This document shows positions 27,802 to 38,800 of a DNA stretch of 64,000 nt, piece by piece; within the stretch, counting starts at the first letter, position 1, and each line of letters starts with the position of its first letter. The stretch spans positions 1,364,001 to 1,428,000 of the forward strand of contig AP018281.1 in assembly GCA_002368355.1 (NCBI GenBank). The letters are read 5' to 3'. The notes below the pieces were generated by a model. The model made no database searches, was not told where the DNA came from, and worked only from the letters and a program-made list of their open reading frames with translations. This DNA is from Chondrocystis sp. NIES-4102 (lineage in GTDB: Bacteria > Cyanobacteriota > Cyanobacteriia > Cyanobacteriales > Xenococcaceae). The position numbers and the translations under genes are program-made.

Positions 27802-29082
27802 ATGTCAAATAATCATCTTTCAAGTAATGAATTTGCAACCATTTGTCAGTCTCAGATAACATTATTATCAAATAGTCTGGGGGCGGTTTGGAGTGTTGTA
27901 TATTTAGCCGAAGAAGTAAATGAAGGTAAATCAGCACAACTTTTTCCGTTTACGATTTATCCTCAAACCGAAGATAAAAGTTTATTTGAGCTTCCTGTAG
28001 TGCGCTTGAGTGAAAGTTGGCAACAATTGCAGTCGCAATTATCAACTCAATTACTTCCAGCTAATTTTGTTACGGCTTCTAATCATGTCTCATCCGCAGA
28101 GTCTAATTATGCCAAAACTAAACAACTGATTGTACCTTTGATTCATCAAGAAACTTTTATTGGTTTATTGGTAACTGGGCGTGAAGATCGTCAATGGCAA
28201 CCTGCGGAATTAGAACAAGTAGAAGAAGTTGCGCGAACATTAGCGATCGCTCGCTATTTGGAATTACAATATCATTGGACAAAAGAGGAATTAATTGAAC
28301 AAAAGAATCTTAGACGGGTAGAACAAGATCGTTTAGATAATTTACTCCATCAATTACGTAATCCTTTAACTGCTTTACGCACATTTAGTAAACTACTATT
28401 AAAACGTCTTTTACCAGAAGATCCAAAACATCAACTAGCCCAAAGTCTTTTAAAACAAAGCGATCGCTTTCAAGAATTATTAGAACAATTTGAGGCAGAT
28501 GCTGTCAAAGATAAAGACGTTAGTGCTACTATCCCCAGATTACCAGGTAGTGAAAACACTGTAGCTCCAAGTAATTTTTTATTACCAAGTGCTGAGGATA
28601 TGTTAAACCCAGTAGATTTAAACTTGCTGCTTGAACCTTTATTAGATACGGCAAGAGCGATCGCCGAAGATAGAAAGATTGAGCTTAAAAGTAATATTGC
28701 GCCAGATCTTCCCCAAATACAGGGAGACGCTTCGGCTTTACGGGAAATTTTTACTAATTTAATTGATAATGCCTTAAAATATACTCCTTTAGGTGGTAGG
28801 ATACAGCTTGATTTAGTGACTAAAGCCAATATGTTGGGAATTGCAATTAGGGATACTGGTTATGGCATTCCTCTGGGATATCAAAGTCGCATTTTTGAAC
28901 GACATTATCGAGGTATGCAGGCTCAGAGCAATATTCCAGGTACAGGTTTGGGGCTGGCGATCGCTCATGAATTGGTTACCAGGATGCAGGGAGAAATTGA
29001 ATTAATTAGTCCTAATAGTTTATCTCCAGATAGCCCAGGAACAACATTTATAGTTTGGCTACCCCTTTCAACTCATAATTGA
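27802..29082 (+). CDS. GAF-type sensor histidine kinase
   Basis: This soluble two-component kinase has about 426 residues. Residues 5-165 look like a GAF sensor domain (AVWSVVYLAEE to QLIVPLIHQETFIGLLVTGRE). The HisKA dimerisation domain holds the phosphorylatable histidine in LLHQLRNPLTALRTFSK. The HATPase domain has the N box (REIFTNLIDNALKYTPLGG), G1 (IRDTGYGIP) and G2 (GTGLGLAIAHELV). There is no TM segment, so the signal is cytoplasmic. I chose the ATG at 27802 because CTGGAG lies just upstream; an in-frame TTG at 27784 lacks such a site. No response regulator is adjacent; a glycosyltransferase gene begins 13 bp downstream. Confidence 0.9.
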   Translation: MSNNHLSSNEFATICQSQITLLSNSLGAVWSVVYLAEEVNEGKSAQLFPFTIYPQTEDKSLFELPVVRLSESWQQLQSQLSTQLLPANFVTASNHVSSAESNYAKTKQLIVPLIHQETFIGLLVTGREDRQWQPAELEQVEEVARTLAIARYLELQYHWTKEELIEQKNLRRVEQDRLDNLLHQLRNPLTALRTFSKLLLKRLLPEDPKHQLAQSLLKQSDRFQELLEQFEADAVKDKDVSATIPRLPGSENTVAPSNFLLPSAEDMLNPVDLNLLLEPLLDTARAIAEDRKIELKSNIAPDLPQIQGDASALREIFTNLIDNALKYTPLGGRIQLDLVTKANMLGIAIRDTGYGIPLGYQSRIFERHYRGMQAQSNIPGTGLGLAIAHELVTRMQGEIELISPNSLSPDSPGTTFIVWLPLSTHN

Positions 29083-29095
29083 CAAGTATTGATTA

Positions 29096-30094
29096 ATGCG
29101 GAAATTATATTTTTTGCTTCCAGGTACAAAGGGAAAATTTGCAGGAGGAGGGTTATGGGCAGAATTAAATACCCATGCTTTAGCACAAGAAATTTGTCAA
29201 ACTGAAATAGTAACTTATCGACAAAAGGAAGCGGGGCATCTTTTCTTAGCTGATTTGTTACCAATTAATAAAACAGATGAGTTTATTTTTATAATTGGTT
29301 GGGGTTTTGATGTTCCTAAAATTATTAATCAACTTCGAGGGCAAAATATTATTTATCATGCTCATAGTAGCAATTATGGGTTTAACATCCCTTCAGATAT
29401 TCCAATTATTACTGTTAGCCGTAACACGATGGGTTATTGGGGACAACAGGCAGCCAATGGCTTAATTTACTATTTACCTAATCAAATTGGCGATGAGTTT
29501 CGTAATTTGCATCAGCCTAGGGATATTGATATTTTAGTACAAACACGTAAGTCTTCGGAATATTTATTACAGCAGTTAATTCCTGCCCTACAGTCACAGT
29601 TTCGAGTGGAAATAATAGATCGCTACGTTGAAGATTTAGCAGGCTTATTTAATCGTAGTAAAATATATCTTTATGATTCAGCAGAATATTGGGCAGTTAG
29701 TGGTGTTACCGAAGGATTTGGGTTACCTCCCTTAGAGGCTTTGGCTTGCGGTTGTCAGGTGTTTTCTAGTTTAAATCATGGATTAGCGGATTATTTAGAT
29801 CCTGGATTTAACTGTCATAAAATCGCAGTTTATAGCTTAGAATATGATCTAATTAGAATTAGTCAGGTATTGCAACAGACATCAGGTAATAAAACTCCAG
29901 AATCATTGCTAGCTGAGTATCGTCGTGAGCAGTTATTAATTAGATTTAGGGAAATACTGAGAGAGATTAATGACTTTTTTACCTGGCGATCGCAGCAGAA
30001 TTTAAATAATATTCCGCCTTTAGATAAGCGACGTTTAAATAGTTTAAAAATAAAAAGATTCCTAACAAAAATCAAACAAAAACTAAATCGCTAA
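29096..30094 (+). CDS. GT4-like glycosyltransferase
   Basis: This 332-residue protein resembles GT-B glycosyltransferases. The N-terminal half has a glycine-rich loop after the first strand (FLLPGTKGKFAGGGLWAEL) and HAHSSNYGFNIP. The C-terminal half has the donor-binding signature of family 4 enzymes: VTEGFGLPPLEALACGCQVF followed by HGLADYL. The GT4 EX7E motif is visible as E-GFGLPPL-E. The acceptor is unknown. It starts 13 bp after the histidine kinase and probably shares its transcript. Its 3' end overlaps the convergent IMPase-like gene by 4 bp. The C-terminal about 35 residues are very basic, perhaps for membrane contact. Confidence 0.75.
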   Translation: MRKLYFLLPGTKGKFAGGGLWAELNTHALAQEICQTEIVTYRQKEAGHLFLADLLPINKTDEFIFIIGWGFDVPKIINQLRGQNIIYHAHSSNYGFNIPSDIPIITVSRNTMGYWGQQAANGLIYYLPNQIGDEFRNLHQPRDIDILVQTRKSSEYLLQQLIPALQSQFRVEIIDRYVEDLAGLFNRSKIYLYDSAEYWAVSGVTEGFGLPPLEALACGCQVFSSLNHGLADYLDPGFNCHKIAVYSLEYDLIRISQVLQQTSGNKTPESLLAEYRREQLLIRFREILREINDFFTWRSQQNLNNIPPLDKRRLNSLKIKRFLTKIKQKLNR

Positions 30095-30966
30095 TTAATA
30101 TTATTCAATTGTTGACAAGCTGCGAGTAAATCCTGATAAACAGCCTGAGAATTAGCAACGATCGCGCCATTATAACTATAATTTTCACAGGTAAATGGAG
30201 GTGGCAAAGGTAAACCATTCAAATCCGTTACCAAACAACCATTTTCTGCTGCCATAAAAGCTAAAGCTGCACTATCAATAAATTTACCTCTTTTAGTTAT
30301 CCACCCAATTAAATCCCCTGAAAAGATGCCATTATAATTAGGTAATTTTTTCTTGCCTGAATAACAATTTTCCAGATCAATAACTTGATATTTATTAATT
30401 AATGCAGGTTTTAAATATGCCATGCCCCAACCTAACAAAATAGTTGGACTAGGATTAATTACCTTGAGTGGTATACATTGATCTAAATCTTGATATAAAT
30501 TCCCGTAATAAACCCCCTGATTTCTTAACATATAATAATAACAATTTTGGGCAGGAGAAAGAGCGATCGCAGCTTCACAATTATCTCGACTCCAAATAGT
30601 CAAAATGATTTGATAATTATCAAAACCATCTAAATAATATTGTGTCCCATCAATCGGATCTAAACTAATTAAATAATTATCCTCAGCTTCTAATTTTGTA
30701 CTTAAAAAATACTTAGTATTACGGGACTTTTCATATTCTTCGCCATAAAAACTAAGTTGGGGAAAAGTTCCAAGTAAAGCAACTTCAACTAAAGTTTGAA
30801 TTGAAAGATCTGCGTCTGTTAAGGCTGCTGATAAAATATTATCTTCTGCATCTTTAGCTGGTAGAGAAGCAATTTTAGTTTGAATTTCTAGGGCATAATT
30901 GGCAGCCACTTTTAAATGAGGTAGTAGGGTTTGAATTATCTGACGAGGAGAAGGTTTAGAAGACAT
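30091..30966 (-). CDS. Inositol monophosphatase / CysQ-like phosphatase
   Basis: This 291-residue member of the Mg2+-dependent, Li+-sensitive phosphatase family has the metal-binding residues: FYGEEYE (GEE), SLDPIDGTQYYLDG (DPIDGT) and GKFIDSAALAFMAAENGCLV, where the usual WD motif is changed to ID but the aspartate is kept. Substrates in the family are inositol phosphates, fructose bisphosphate or PAP. With a sulfotransferase in the region, PAP would be an attractive substrate, but that is speculation. The start is the ATG at 30964-30966. Its last codons overlap the end of the convergent glycosyltransferase gene. Confidence 0.8.
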   Translation of the reverse strand: MSSKPSPRQIIQTLLPHLKVAANYALEIQTKIASLPAKDAEDNILSAALTDADLSIQTLVEVALLGTFPQLSFYGEEYEKSRNTKYFLSTKLEAEDNYLISLDPIDGTQYYLDGFDNYQIILTIWSRDNCEAAIALSPAQNCYYYMLRNQGVYYGNLYQDLDQCIPLKVINPSPTILLGWGMAYLKPALINKYQVIDLENCYSGKKKLPNYNGIFSGDLIGWITKRGKFIDSAALAFMAAENGCLVTDLNGLPLPPPFTCENYSYNGAIVANSQAVYQDLLAACQQLNNIN

Positions 30967-31119
30967 ATAACAATTTTTATATGAAATTAATAGCTTATTT
31001 ATATCCTATTAGGGAAAATTTGTTAGCTGGTAATTTTGTTCTTTAAGAAGTTATGCCGATTTTTCTAGCTGTTAGCTTGATGGTGGAAGGTAGGGTAGTT
31101 GATTTTAGCTTCTTAGCTT

Positions 31120-31170
31120 TTCACTACTCCCCCCTCCTGACTTACATTGTCCCCTTGTGGGATTACCTAC
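31120..31170 (+). repeat. Partial 25-bp repeat next to a pyrimidine-rich tract
   Basis: CTACTCCCCCCTCCTGAC is followed by CATTGTCCCC...GGGATTA (31145-31165), which is the 25-bp unit minus its first four bases. It lies just after the stop of the M3 peptidase gene. Confidence 0.7.
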
Positions 31171-31184
31171 TACCCAAACCCTGA

Positions 31185-32876
31185 CTACAAATTCAAAAAT
31201 TTCTGGGCGACTTTTACCACTGTTGCCAATGATCCAGATTTAAAAGGTGATACAAGATTAGCGGAAGCTACTAAGCTTTGGAATGGTGCTTGTCCGCCTC
31301 GTTGACATAGAGCAATATATTCTTCTAATGTGGAAGTAAAATCAGACTGGGCTTTTACCCAAAACTGCATGGCACAACACAAAGCCAATGTGTAATCAAT
31401 ATAGTAGAAGGGAGAACAATAAATATGTTGTTTTTCTTGCCACAAGCCACCTTGAGCAGGATGGGTTAAATCTGCGTAATTACGCCAAGGAAGATAAAGA
31501 GCTTCCATTTGTTGCCACATCTGGTTTCTTTCTTGAGGAGTGGCATCAGGGTTAGCATAGACTAAATGTTGGAAATGGTCTACAGCACAGCCATAGGGTA
31601 GAAATAAAATTGATTCTGCTAAGTGAATTTCCCGAAAACGAGCAGCATCCTCACCAAAAAACTTATCCATTTGTAGCCAGGTAAGAAATTCTAAACTCAT
31701 AGAATGAATTTCACAAGATTCTAAAGTCGGCCAAAGATAATCAATTATCGGTTGTTTACGACTTTGCCAAGCCTGAAAAGCATGACCCATTTCGTGGGTA
31801 AATACTTCCACATCGCCTTTTGTGCCATTAAAATTTGCAAAGATATAGGGGACACCCGCAGTAGGAAAACTTGTACAAAATCCACCACCAGCTTTACCTG
31901 CACGGGTTTTAAGATCTAATAAGTCCCCCTGCACCATCATTTGAAAGAAACTACCTAACTCTGGGTGCATGGTATCGAACATTGTTTGGGCTTGTTGTAA
32001 CATCCAGTCGTGATCGCCTTGGGGTTTGGGGTTTCCTTGAAGATCAAAGACAGATTCATCCCAAAAGTTTACTTGCTCTAGGTCTAGTTTTTGGGCTTTT
32101 CTGGCAATGATTTTTTCCGCCAGGGGGACTACTTGGTTAACTACTTCTTGGCGGTAATTGGCAACATCAGCTTGAGTATAATCAATCCGTTGCATACGCT
32201 TATACCCCAAGCCTATATAGTTTTCATAACCTAGTTTGACTGCCATTGAGTGACGGAGTTTAACTAGTTGGTCATAAATACTATCTAATTGTGATTTACT
32301 TTGTGTAAAAAAATCCCAGCGTGCTTTTTCTGCTTGATAACGTATGGTGCGATCGCGCTCCTGGGAATATTTACGAATACCTGAAAGGTTGAGAGTTTCA
32401 CCCTGAAATTCTATTTTGGCTGAGGCTAATAACTCGACATATTGATTGACTAATTTAGATTCCTGTACTAAATCTTCCTCAATAACAGGCTCGAAGGCTG
32501 TAATATCTGCTGACCATAAACTAAAAGCCTGTTGACCTAAAATAGTTTCCAAGTCGGATTTATTAGGACTGTTTAATAAGCGTTTTTTCAAAGCGATCGC
32601 CAAGGCAGTTAATTTGGGCTGGAGTTCATCGGCATATTGTTGTGCTTGTTTATACTCAGGGTTGGTTGTGTCTTGACTAAAATGTAAGGAGGTTAAAGCA
32701 GACCAACTATCTAAGCGACGACGTAAATCTTCCCACTGCTGCAAGGCTTTAGAGTAGGCTTCGGTGCTTAAGGCTTGATCTAAAGCTTGATTAATACTTG
32801 CGTATTCTGCCGTAACTTGTTCTAGGGTAGGAGTTTCTACTTTGATATCGGCAATATTAATTTGAGTTTGCATCAT
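31185..32876 (-). CDS. M3 family oligoendopeptidase
   Basis: This 563-residue zinc metallopeptidase degrades oligopeptides in the cytoplasm. The thermolysin-like site HEMGH is in VFTHEMGHAFQAW, and the third ligand Glu is expected in LESCEIHSMSLEFL, as in the M3B group. GTKGDVEVFTHEMGH and YIDYTLALCCAMQFW match this family's conserved blocks. The N-terminal about 200 residues are helical (PepF/M3 N-domain). Two ATGs occur in tandem (32874-32876 and 32871-32873), and either could be used. It is divergent from the DNA glycosylase gene. Confidence 0.9.
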   Translation of the reverse strand: MMQTQINIADIKVETPTLEQVTAEYASINQALDQALSTEAYSKALQQWEDLRRRLDSWSALTSLHFSQDTTNPEYKQAQQYADELQPKLTALAIALKKRLLNSPNKSDLETILGQQAFSLWSADITAFEPVIEEDLVQESKLVNQYVELLASAKIEFQGETLNLSGIRKYSQERDRTIRYQAEKARWDFFTQSKSQLDSIYDQLVKLRHSMAVKLGYENYIGLGYKRMQRIDYTQADVANYRQEVVNQVVPLAEKIIARKAQKLDLEQVNFWDESVFDLQGNPKPQGDHDWMLQQAQTMFDTMHPELGSFFQMMVQGDLLDLKTRAGKAGGGFCTSFPTAGVPYIFANFNGTKGDVEVFTHEMGHAFQAWQSRKQPIIDYLWPTLESCEIHSMSLEFLTWLQMDKFFGEDAARFREIHLAESILFLPYGCAVDHFQHLVYANPDATPQERNQMWQQMEALYLPWRNYADLTHPAQGGLWQEKQHIYCSPFYYIDYTLALCCAMQFWVKAQSDFTSTLEEYIALCQRGGQAPFQSLVASANLVSPFKSGSLATVVKVAQKFLNL

Positions 32877-32923
32877 AATCAGTGCAAGAAGGTAATTACA
32901 CTTAAGATTTTAACTAAGTTTGG

Positions 32924-33700
<777 letters not shown>

Positions 33701-33704
33701 CTAA

Positions 33705-35249
33705 CTACAATTCCATTACATGGAAAGCTACACCATTATTGCCTTCCATTGAGAAATTGGGTAGGTTGTTTTGGATGTAGTTAATTTCGTTTGCATCACT
33801 TGTAAATAAGTGTGATTTTGATTCAGAGTTGTACATTCTGTAAACTGGGATAGTACCTAGATCTGCTTGTGCTGTTTCAAAAGCATAGAACTTAATGCCT
33901 TCGTACTGATAGTTCTTGAGGTTATCGTAGATATTTTGTCTTTCAGCTTCATCCATAGTGTAGATATGTGCGCCAGTATCTTTGTTAAAGAAGCGATACA
34001 CCTCTTCTGCTCCTGCTATTGTTGCTCCTGTGATATCTTTATTGCTAGTTAAAACGCTAAATTTCTCAGATTCATACTTATACTTGAGTTCACCAGTTAG
34101 ACTTTTGCCTTTGATGGTATTTACTTCATTATTGTCAGAGGTATATAAATGGAATCCTTTCTCCTGTTGATAGAAGCGGTGGATATGTCCTAGTTGTAGT
34201 CCTTTGTTGTTAGATGTACGAACTGTGATGTTATCTCCTTCTAATTGATTTTGACTGCCAGTGTTGTTATTGATATCTACGTTGGTTAGTAATGCAGTAC
34301 CATTGGTAAAAGTTTCTAATCCACTACCGCTAGGTGCAGTATTGCCAGAGATTAGAGTGTCTTTAATGGTTATAGCAGCGTTATCAGACACTCCTATTCC
34401 CCCAGCACCAGTAGTAGCAACGTTATTAGTAATTTTTGTGTCGATAATTTCTGCTGTTGAATCTGTGTCCCCAATAAATATTCCACCACCATAGGTTGCT
34501 TTGTTTCCACTAATAACACTGTTGGATATGACAGCTTTAGAATTTACTGCGATTCCAATTCCTCCGCCTATACCTTGGTCAATATTAATAGTATTATTAG
34601 TAATTTGAGTGTTATCGATTATTATCTCAGAGGTACTAGTTAAATAGATTCCTGAGCCACTATTATTATTAATTATGGTATCAGTAATAGTATTTTTGCC
34701 AGCTTTAGATGTAATTACTCCAATTAAAGATTTATTACTTTCAATCACACTATCATCAATGGTTAGCGTGCCATTCATGTTATAGATAGCACCGCCAGCA
34801 GAAGTAGCTCCATCGGCAATGGTATTATTACGAAATATGCTGTCATTGATAACTAAAGTTGCGCCTTCTGAATATACTCCACCGCCACGTTTAGTAGTAG
34901 CGTTGTTTTGGACTACAACATTATTAAGAGTTAAATTTTCAACGGTATATACTGCACCACCAATTTCAACTGGTCTTCCGCCTGTTAAAGTTAGGTTATT
35001 GAAAGTAACATCAATTAAACTAGTTGCAGCATTATCGATTTTGAATAGACGGTCTAATCCTGTTTGAGTGATTACGGAATTAGTGCCTGTAATGATTAAC
35101 GAATCAGTAATATTAATTCCAGTAGTTAGGGTAACATTGCCAGATAAATTAATAGTATCTAGTCCTGGAGTGGAATTAGCATCGATAATAGCTTGACGTA
35201 GAGAACCTGCACCAGAATCATTAGAATTAATTACGTTAAAAGTTGCCAT
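33705..35249 (-). CDS. Parallel beta-helix protein with three C-terminal DUF5648-type repeats
   Basis: This 514-residue protein starts NVINSNDSGAGSLRQAI, the leader of many secreted beta-helix proteins. Residues about 40-345 are a right-handed beta-helix made of repeats such as GGAVYTVENLTLNN, GGGVYSEGATLVI, GGAIYNMNGTLTIDDS and GGGIFIGDTDSTAEI. The C-terminal about 150 residues hold three copies of a lectin-like module (DUF5648 pattern): HRFYQQEKGFHLYTSDNNE, YRFFNKDTGAHIYTMDEAE and YRMYNSESKSHLFTSDANE. There is no classical signal peptide, so export by a type I or other route is likely but not shown. A role in surface adhesion or glycan binding is inference. The start is the ATG at 35247-35249. 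Confidence 0.8.
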   Translation of the reverse strand: MATFNVINSNDSGAGSLRQAIIDANSTPGLDTINLSGNVTLTTGINITDSLIITGTNSVITQTGLDRLFKIDNAATSLIDVTFNNLTLTGGRPVEIGGAVYTVENLTLNNVVVQNNATTKRGGGVYSEGATLVINDSIFRNNTIADGATSAGGAIYNMNGTLTIDDSVIESNKSLIGVITSKAGKNTITDTIINNNSGSGIYLTSTSEIIIDNTQITNNTINIDQGIGGGIGIAVNSKAVISNSVISGNKATYGGGIFIGDTDSTAEIIDTKITNNVATTGAGGIGVSDNAAITIKDTLISGNTAPSGSGLETFTNGTALLTNVDINNNTGSQNQLEGDNITVRTSNNKGLQLGHIHRFYQQEKGFHLYTSDNNEVNTIKGKSLTGELKYKYESEKFSVLTSNKDITGATIAGAEEVYRFFNKDTGAHIYTMDEAERQNIYDNLKNYQYEGIKFYAFETAQADLGTIPVYRMYNSESKSHLFTSDANEINYIQNNLPNFSMEGNNGVAFHVMEL

Positions 35250-35845
35250 GTTTATATATATATTAAAAGTAGTTTAAATAAAATTTCCAGCACAAAATAC
35301 TAGGCTTTTTACCCTAGAGCTTACATTCACCATCGTTCTATTTAGTAATTAAAATAGATGACTAAAAACTAAAAATAAAAACGAGACAATTAAGATTAAA
35401 TCTCAACTTAATAGTGTAAATGTTTAAGATATTTCCGATTGTATTATGGTAATTTGTCAAATAGGTAAAGTTTCAGATAAGAATATTTATCTAGGGAAGG
35501 ATTAACTTAATGGGAAATTTATAATTGAGCTTTTTAACTTTTAGCGTTAAATAAACTTGGTTGTTAATTAATTGGTTTTTAGTTTTTAGCTATGACGCGC
35601 AGCTAACCCGTGATAGGTAGCTATTAGCTTTTAGCTTTACTCCCCCTTCCTGACTCCTGTCTCCCCCTTCCTGACTCCTGTCTCCCCCTTCCTGTCTCCT
35701 GTCTCCCCCTTCCTGACTCCTGACTCCCCCTTCCTGACTCCTGTCTCCTGAAGTAATTAATTTTTGTAAAGACTAGAAAAAAAAGCTAGAATCTCTAAAA
35801 ATGCGACTTTAGACTAAGAATAATCGCCGTACTTGAATATAAAGC
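35250..35845. repeat. Intergenic region with repeat module and long heptamer array
   Basis: The first 300 bp are AT-rich and hold the promoter side of the beta-helix gene. The TTAGC/TGACGCG module lies at about 35578-35638. An array of TCCTGACTCCTGTCTCCCCC-type units runs from about 35640 to 35750. No gene is seen; sbcC begins about 95 bp after the array. Confidence 0.75.
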
Positions 35846-38800
35846 ATGATTCCGTTGCAGCTAACTTTAAAAAACTTTTTGAGTTATCAAGATGCTAGCC
35901 TAAATTTTTGTGGACTACATACTGCTTGTATTTGTGGGGCGAATGGTGCAGGTAAATCATCCCTATTAGAAGCTATTACCTGGGTTATATGGGGTAAATG
36001 TCGGGCGGTTACGGAGGATGATGTAATTAATGGGGGAGCAAATAGTGTCCGTGTGGATTTTGATTTTAGCTGTAATAATCAAACCTATCGTGTAATTCGT
36101 TCTCGTACTAGGGGTAAAACTAGCTCTTTGGAGTTTCAGGTGGCAACTAAGACAGGTAACTTTCGCTCTATTACCGCTAAAAATTTACGGGCTACCCAGG
36201 ATGATGTTATTTCTTGTTTAAAGTTAGATTACGATACTTTTACTAATTCTGCCTATCTACGTCAGGGAAGGGCGGATGAGTTTATGTTACGTCGTCCTAG
36301 TGAACGCAAGCAAATTTTAGCAGATTTATTGAAGTTGGATCGTTATGAAGAGTTGGCGGGAAAAGCTAAGGATACAGCCAAGGAATATAAAGTAAAGCTA
36401 GAACAACTGCAACAAAATCTAGAGCCATTATTGGAAGAAGTGGCAAAAAGACAAGAGATTTCTGCACAATTAGCCCAATTACAGCAGCAATTAACCGAAT
36501 CACAAGCATTACAAGAGCAAGCACGTCATCGACTTGGGCAATTACAAGCCATAGATTATCAACGTCAGAATTGGGAAAAACAATTAACTATTCAACAAAC
36601 CCAACATCAAAATTTAACTCAGGATTGCGATCGCGCTACTAAGGATATTAAAGTTTTAGAGGAACAATTGCAATCTTTAACCGCTTTAATTGCACAACAA
36701 GCAGCCATAGTTACAGGCTATAATCAGTTATTGGCAGGACAAGCACAGGCAAACGAATTAGCCCAAAAGTTTACTCAAGATCAAGCAGCCCAGCAGCAAA
36801 AACAACAGTTAGAAAAGCAGTTAGGACAACAAAAAAATGAGTTAAGTCTGCAAATTAGTCAAAGTCAAACTCGTTTAGAAGGGCTGGAGCAACAGGAAGA
36901 AGAAATTGCTAAAGTTTTAACTAAAACCGAAGATGTGGAAGCAGGTGTAATTAAGTTAGAAGCCTGTCGTAAAAAGTTAGCAGAATTTGATCGGCTACAA
37001 CAATATATTTCTCCTCTAACTCAACGTAAAAATGACCTACAGATCAGAATAAATCGTGAAGAAGCTCAATTAACGGCAAAATTGGAACAATTGCATGATT
37101 CTGTACAAAAATTAGCCTTAGATATCGAAAAAGTTCCCGAAAAACGCCAGCAACTATTAACCGTCGATGCTCAAATAGAAGCTTTAGATAAAAAACGCAT
37201 CTATCAAAAAAGAGTAGAGGAAAAAGGGACAGAAAGAAAAGAATTTCAGTCTAAACTACAAGAAAATCAAAGGCTGTATGAAAAACAGTTACATGAACTT
37301 GCTCATAAACTGGAAATGCTATCTAACCCAGATGCTATTTGTCCTCTGTGCGAGCGTGAATTAGATGCTCATCATCGTCATCAGGTGGTAAGTAAAACCC
37401 AACAACAACAGCAGGATATTCAAGAACAAATTTGGGTTATCCGTGAACAATTATCAACTTGCGATCGCGAATTACAATTATTACGTCAAGAATATCAAGA
37501 GATTAGTCAAGCAATTTCTCCCTATAATTCTCTTCAGCAGCAATTTGGACAATTGGAAGCTCAATTGGAAGCTACAGAGGATATTTATGAGCAGTTACAA
37601 GTTACCCAAGCGGAAAAACAACAGTTGGAATTAGCTCTGCAATCTGGTCATTATGCCCTAGAATTAAAAACAGAAATTAAACAACTTGAAGGGGAATTAC
37701 AAACCCTTAATTATGATGAGGAAACCCACGGATTATTAAGAGGAGAAGTTCTTAATTTACGCTGGGCAGAAATTAAACAAGCTAAAATTGAAGATGCTAA
37801 GAAGCGACAGGCGAAATTAGATACCCAAAAACCTCAATTACTCCAAGAACTCGCCGAGTTACAAACTAATTTAGAAAAGTTACATATTAATTCCCCCCTA
37901 CAGCAAAAAATTGATACCCTAAACCAAGAAATTAAGGAGTTGGGATACGATAGCCATACCCATCAAAATCTTTTAGCTAATCTTCAACAGTTGCAAGTAT
38001 GGGAATTTAAATATCAGCAATTACAAAAAGCTCAACAGGATTTTCCCCAAATTCAAGCTAAATTATTTGAGCTACAAGAATTATTACAACAAAAAATTCA
38101 AGCCAGAAATAACTTACAAATCCAAATTCAAGATCACCTCGCCCAACGAGAAAATATTGCTGATAATCGTCAGGAAATTCAAACTTTAGAATCACAAATT
38201 TATCAACGTCGTCAACAGTTGGATGATTTACTTTCTCTTAGTGGCAGACTGCAACAAACTCTTTCTCAGATAGATAATTTAGAACTACAACATCAAGAAG
38301 CAGAAAAACAATTACAAATATATGAAAAGCAATATCGGATCTATCACGAGTTAACTTTGGCTTTCGGTAAAAATGGTATTCAAGCATTAACTATAGAAAA
38401 TATTCTGCCTCAATTAGAAGCCGAAACCAATCATATATTAGCAAGACTTACAGGTAATCAATTTCATGTTCAGTTTTTAACTCAAAAAGCAACCAAAGCA
38501 GCCACTAAAAAGAAAACTAAATTAATTGACACTTTAGATATTGTTATTGCTGATGCTAGTGGTACTCGCCCCTACGAAACCTATTCAGGTGGGGAAGCAT
38601 TTCGGATTAATTTCTCAGTGCGCCTAGCTTTAGCTAAACTTCTCGCTCAACGTTCAGGAACATCACTACAAATGTTAATTGTCGATGAAGGTTTTGGTAC
38701 ACAAGATGCCGAAGGTTGTAATCGTTTAGTAGCTGCAATTAATGCGATCGCTTCAGATTTTGCTTGTATTCTTACTGTTACCCATATGCCCCAATTTAAA

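Noticed and set aside
30091-30966. Assigning the phosphatase as a PAP phosphatase serving the sulfotransferase
   Set aside because: The genes are 15 kb apart and motifs do not separate IMPase from CysQ reliably here.
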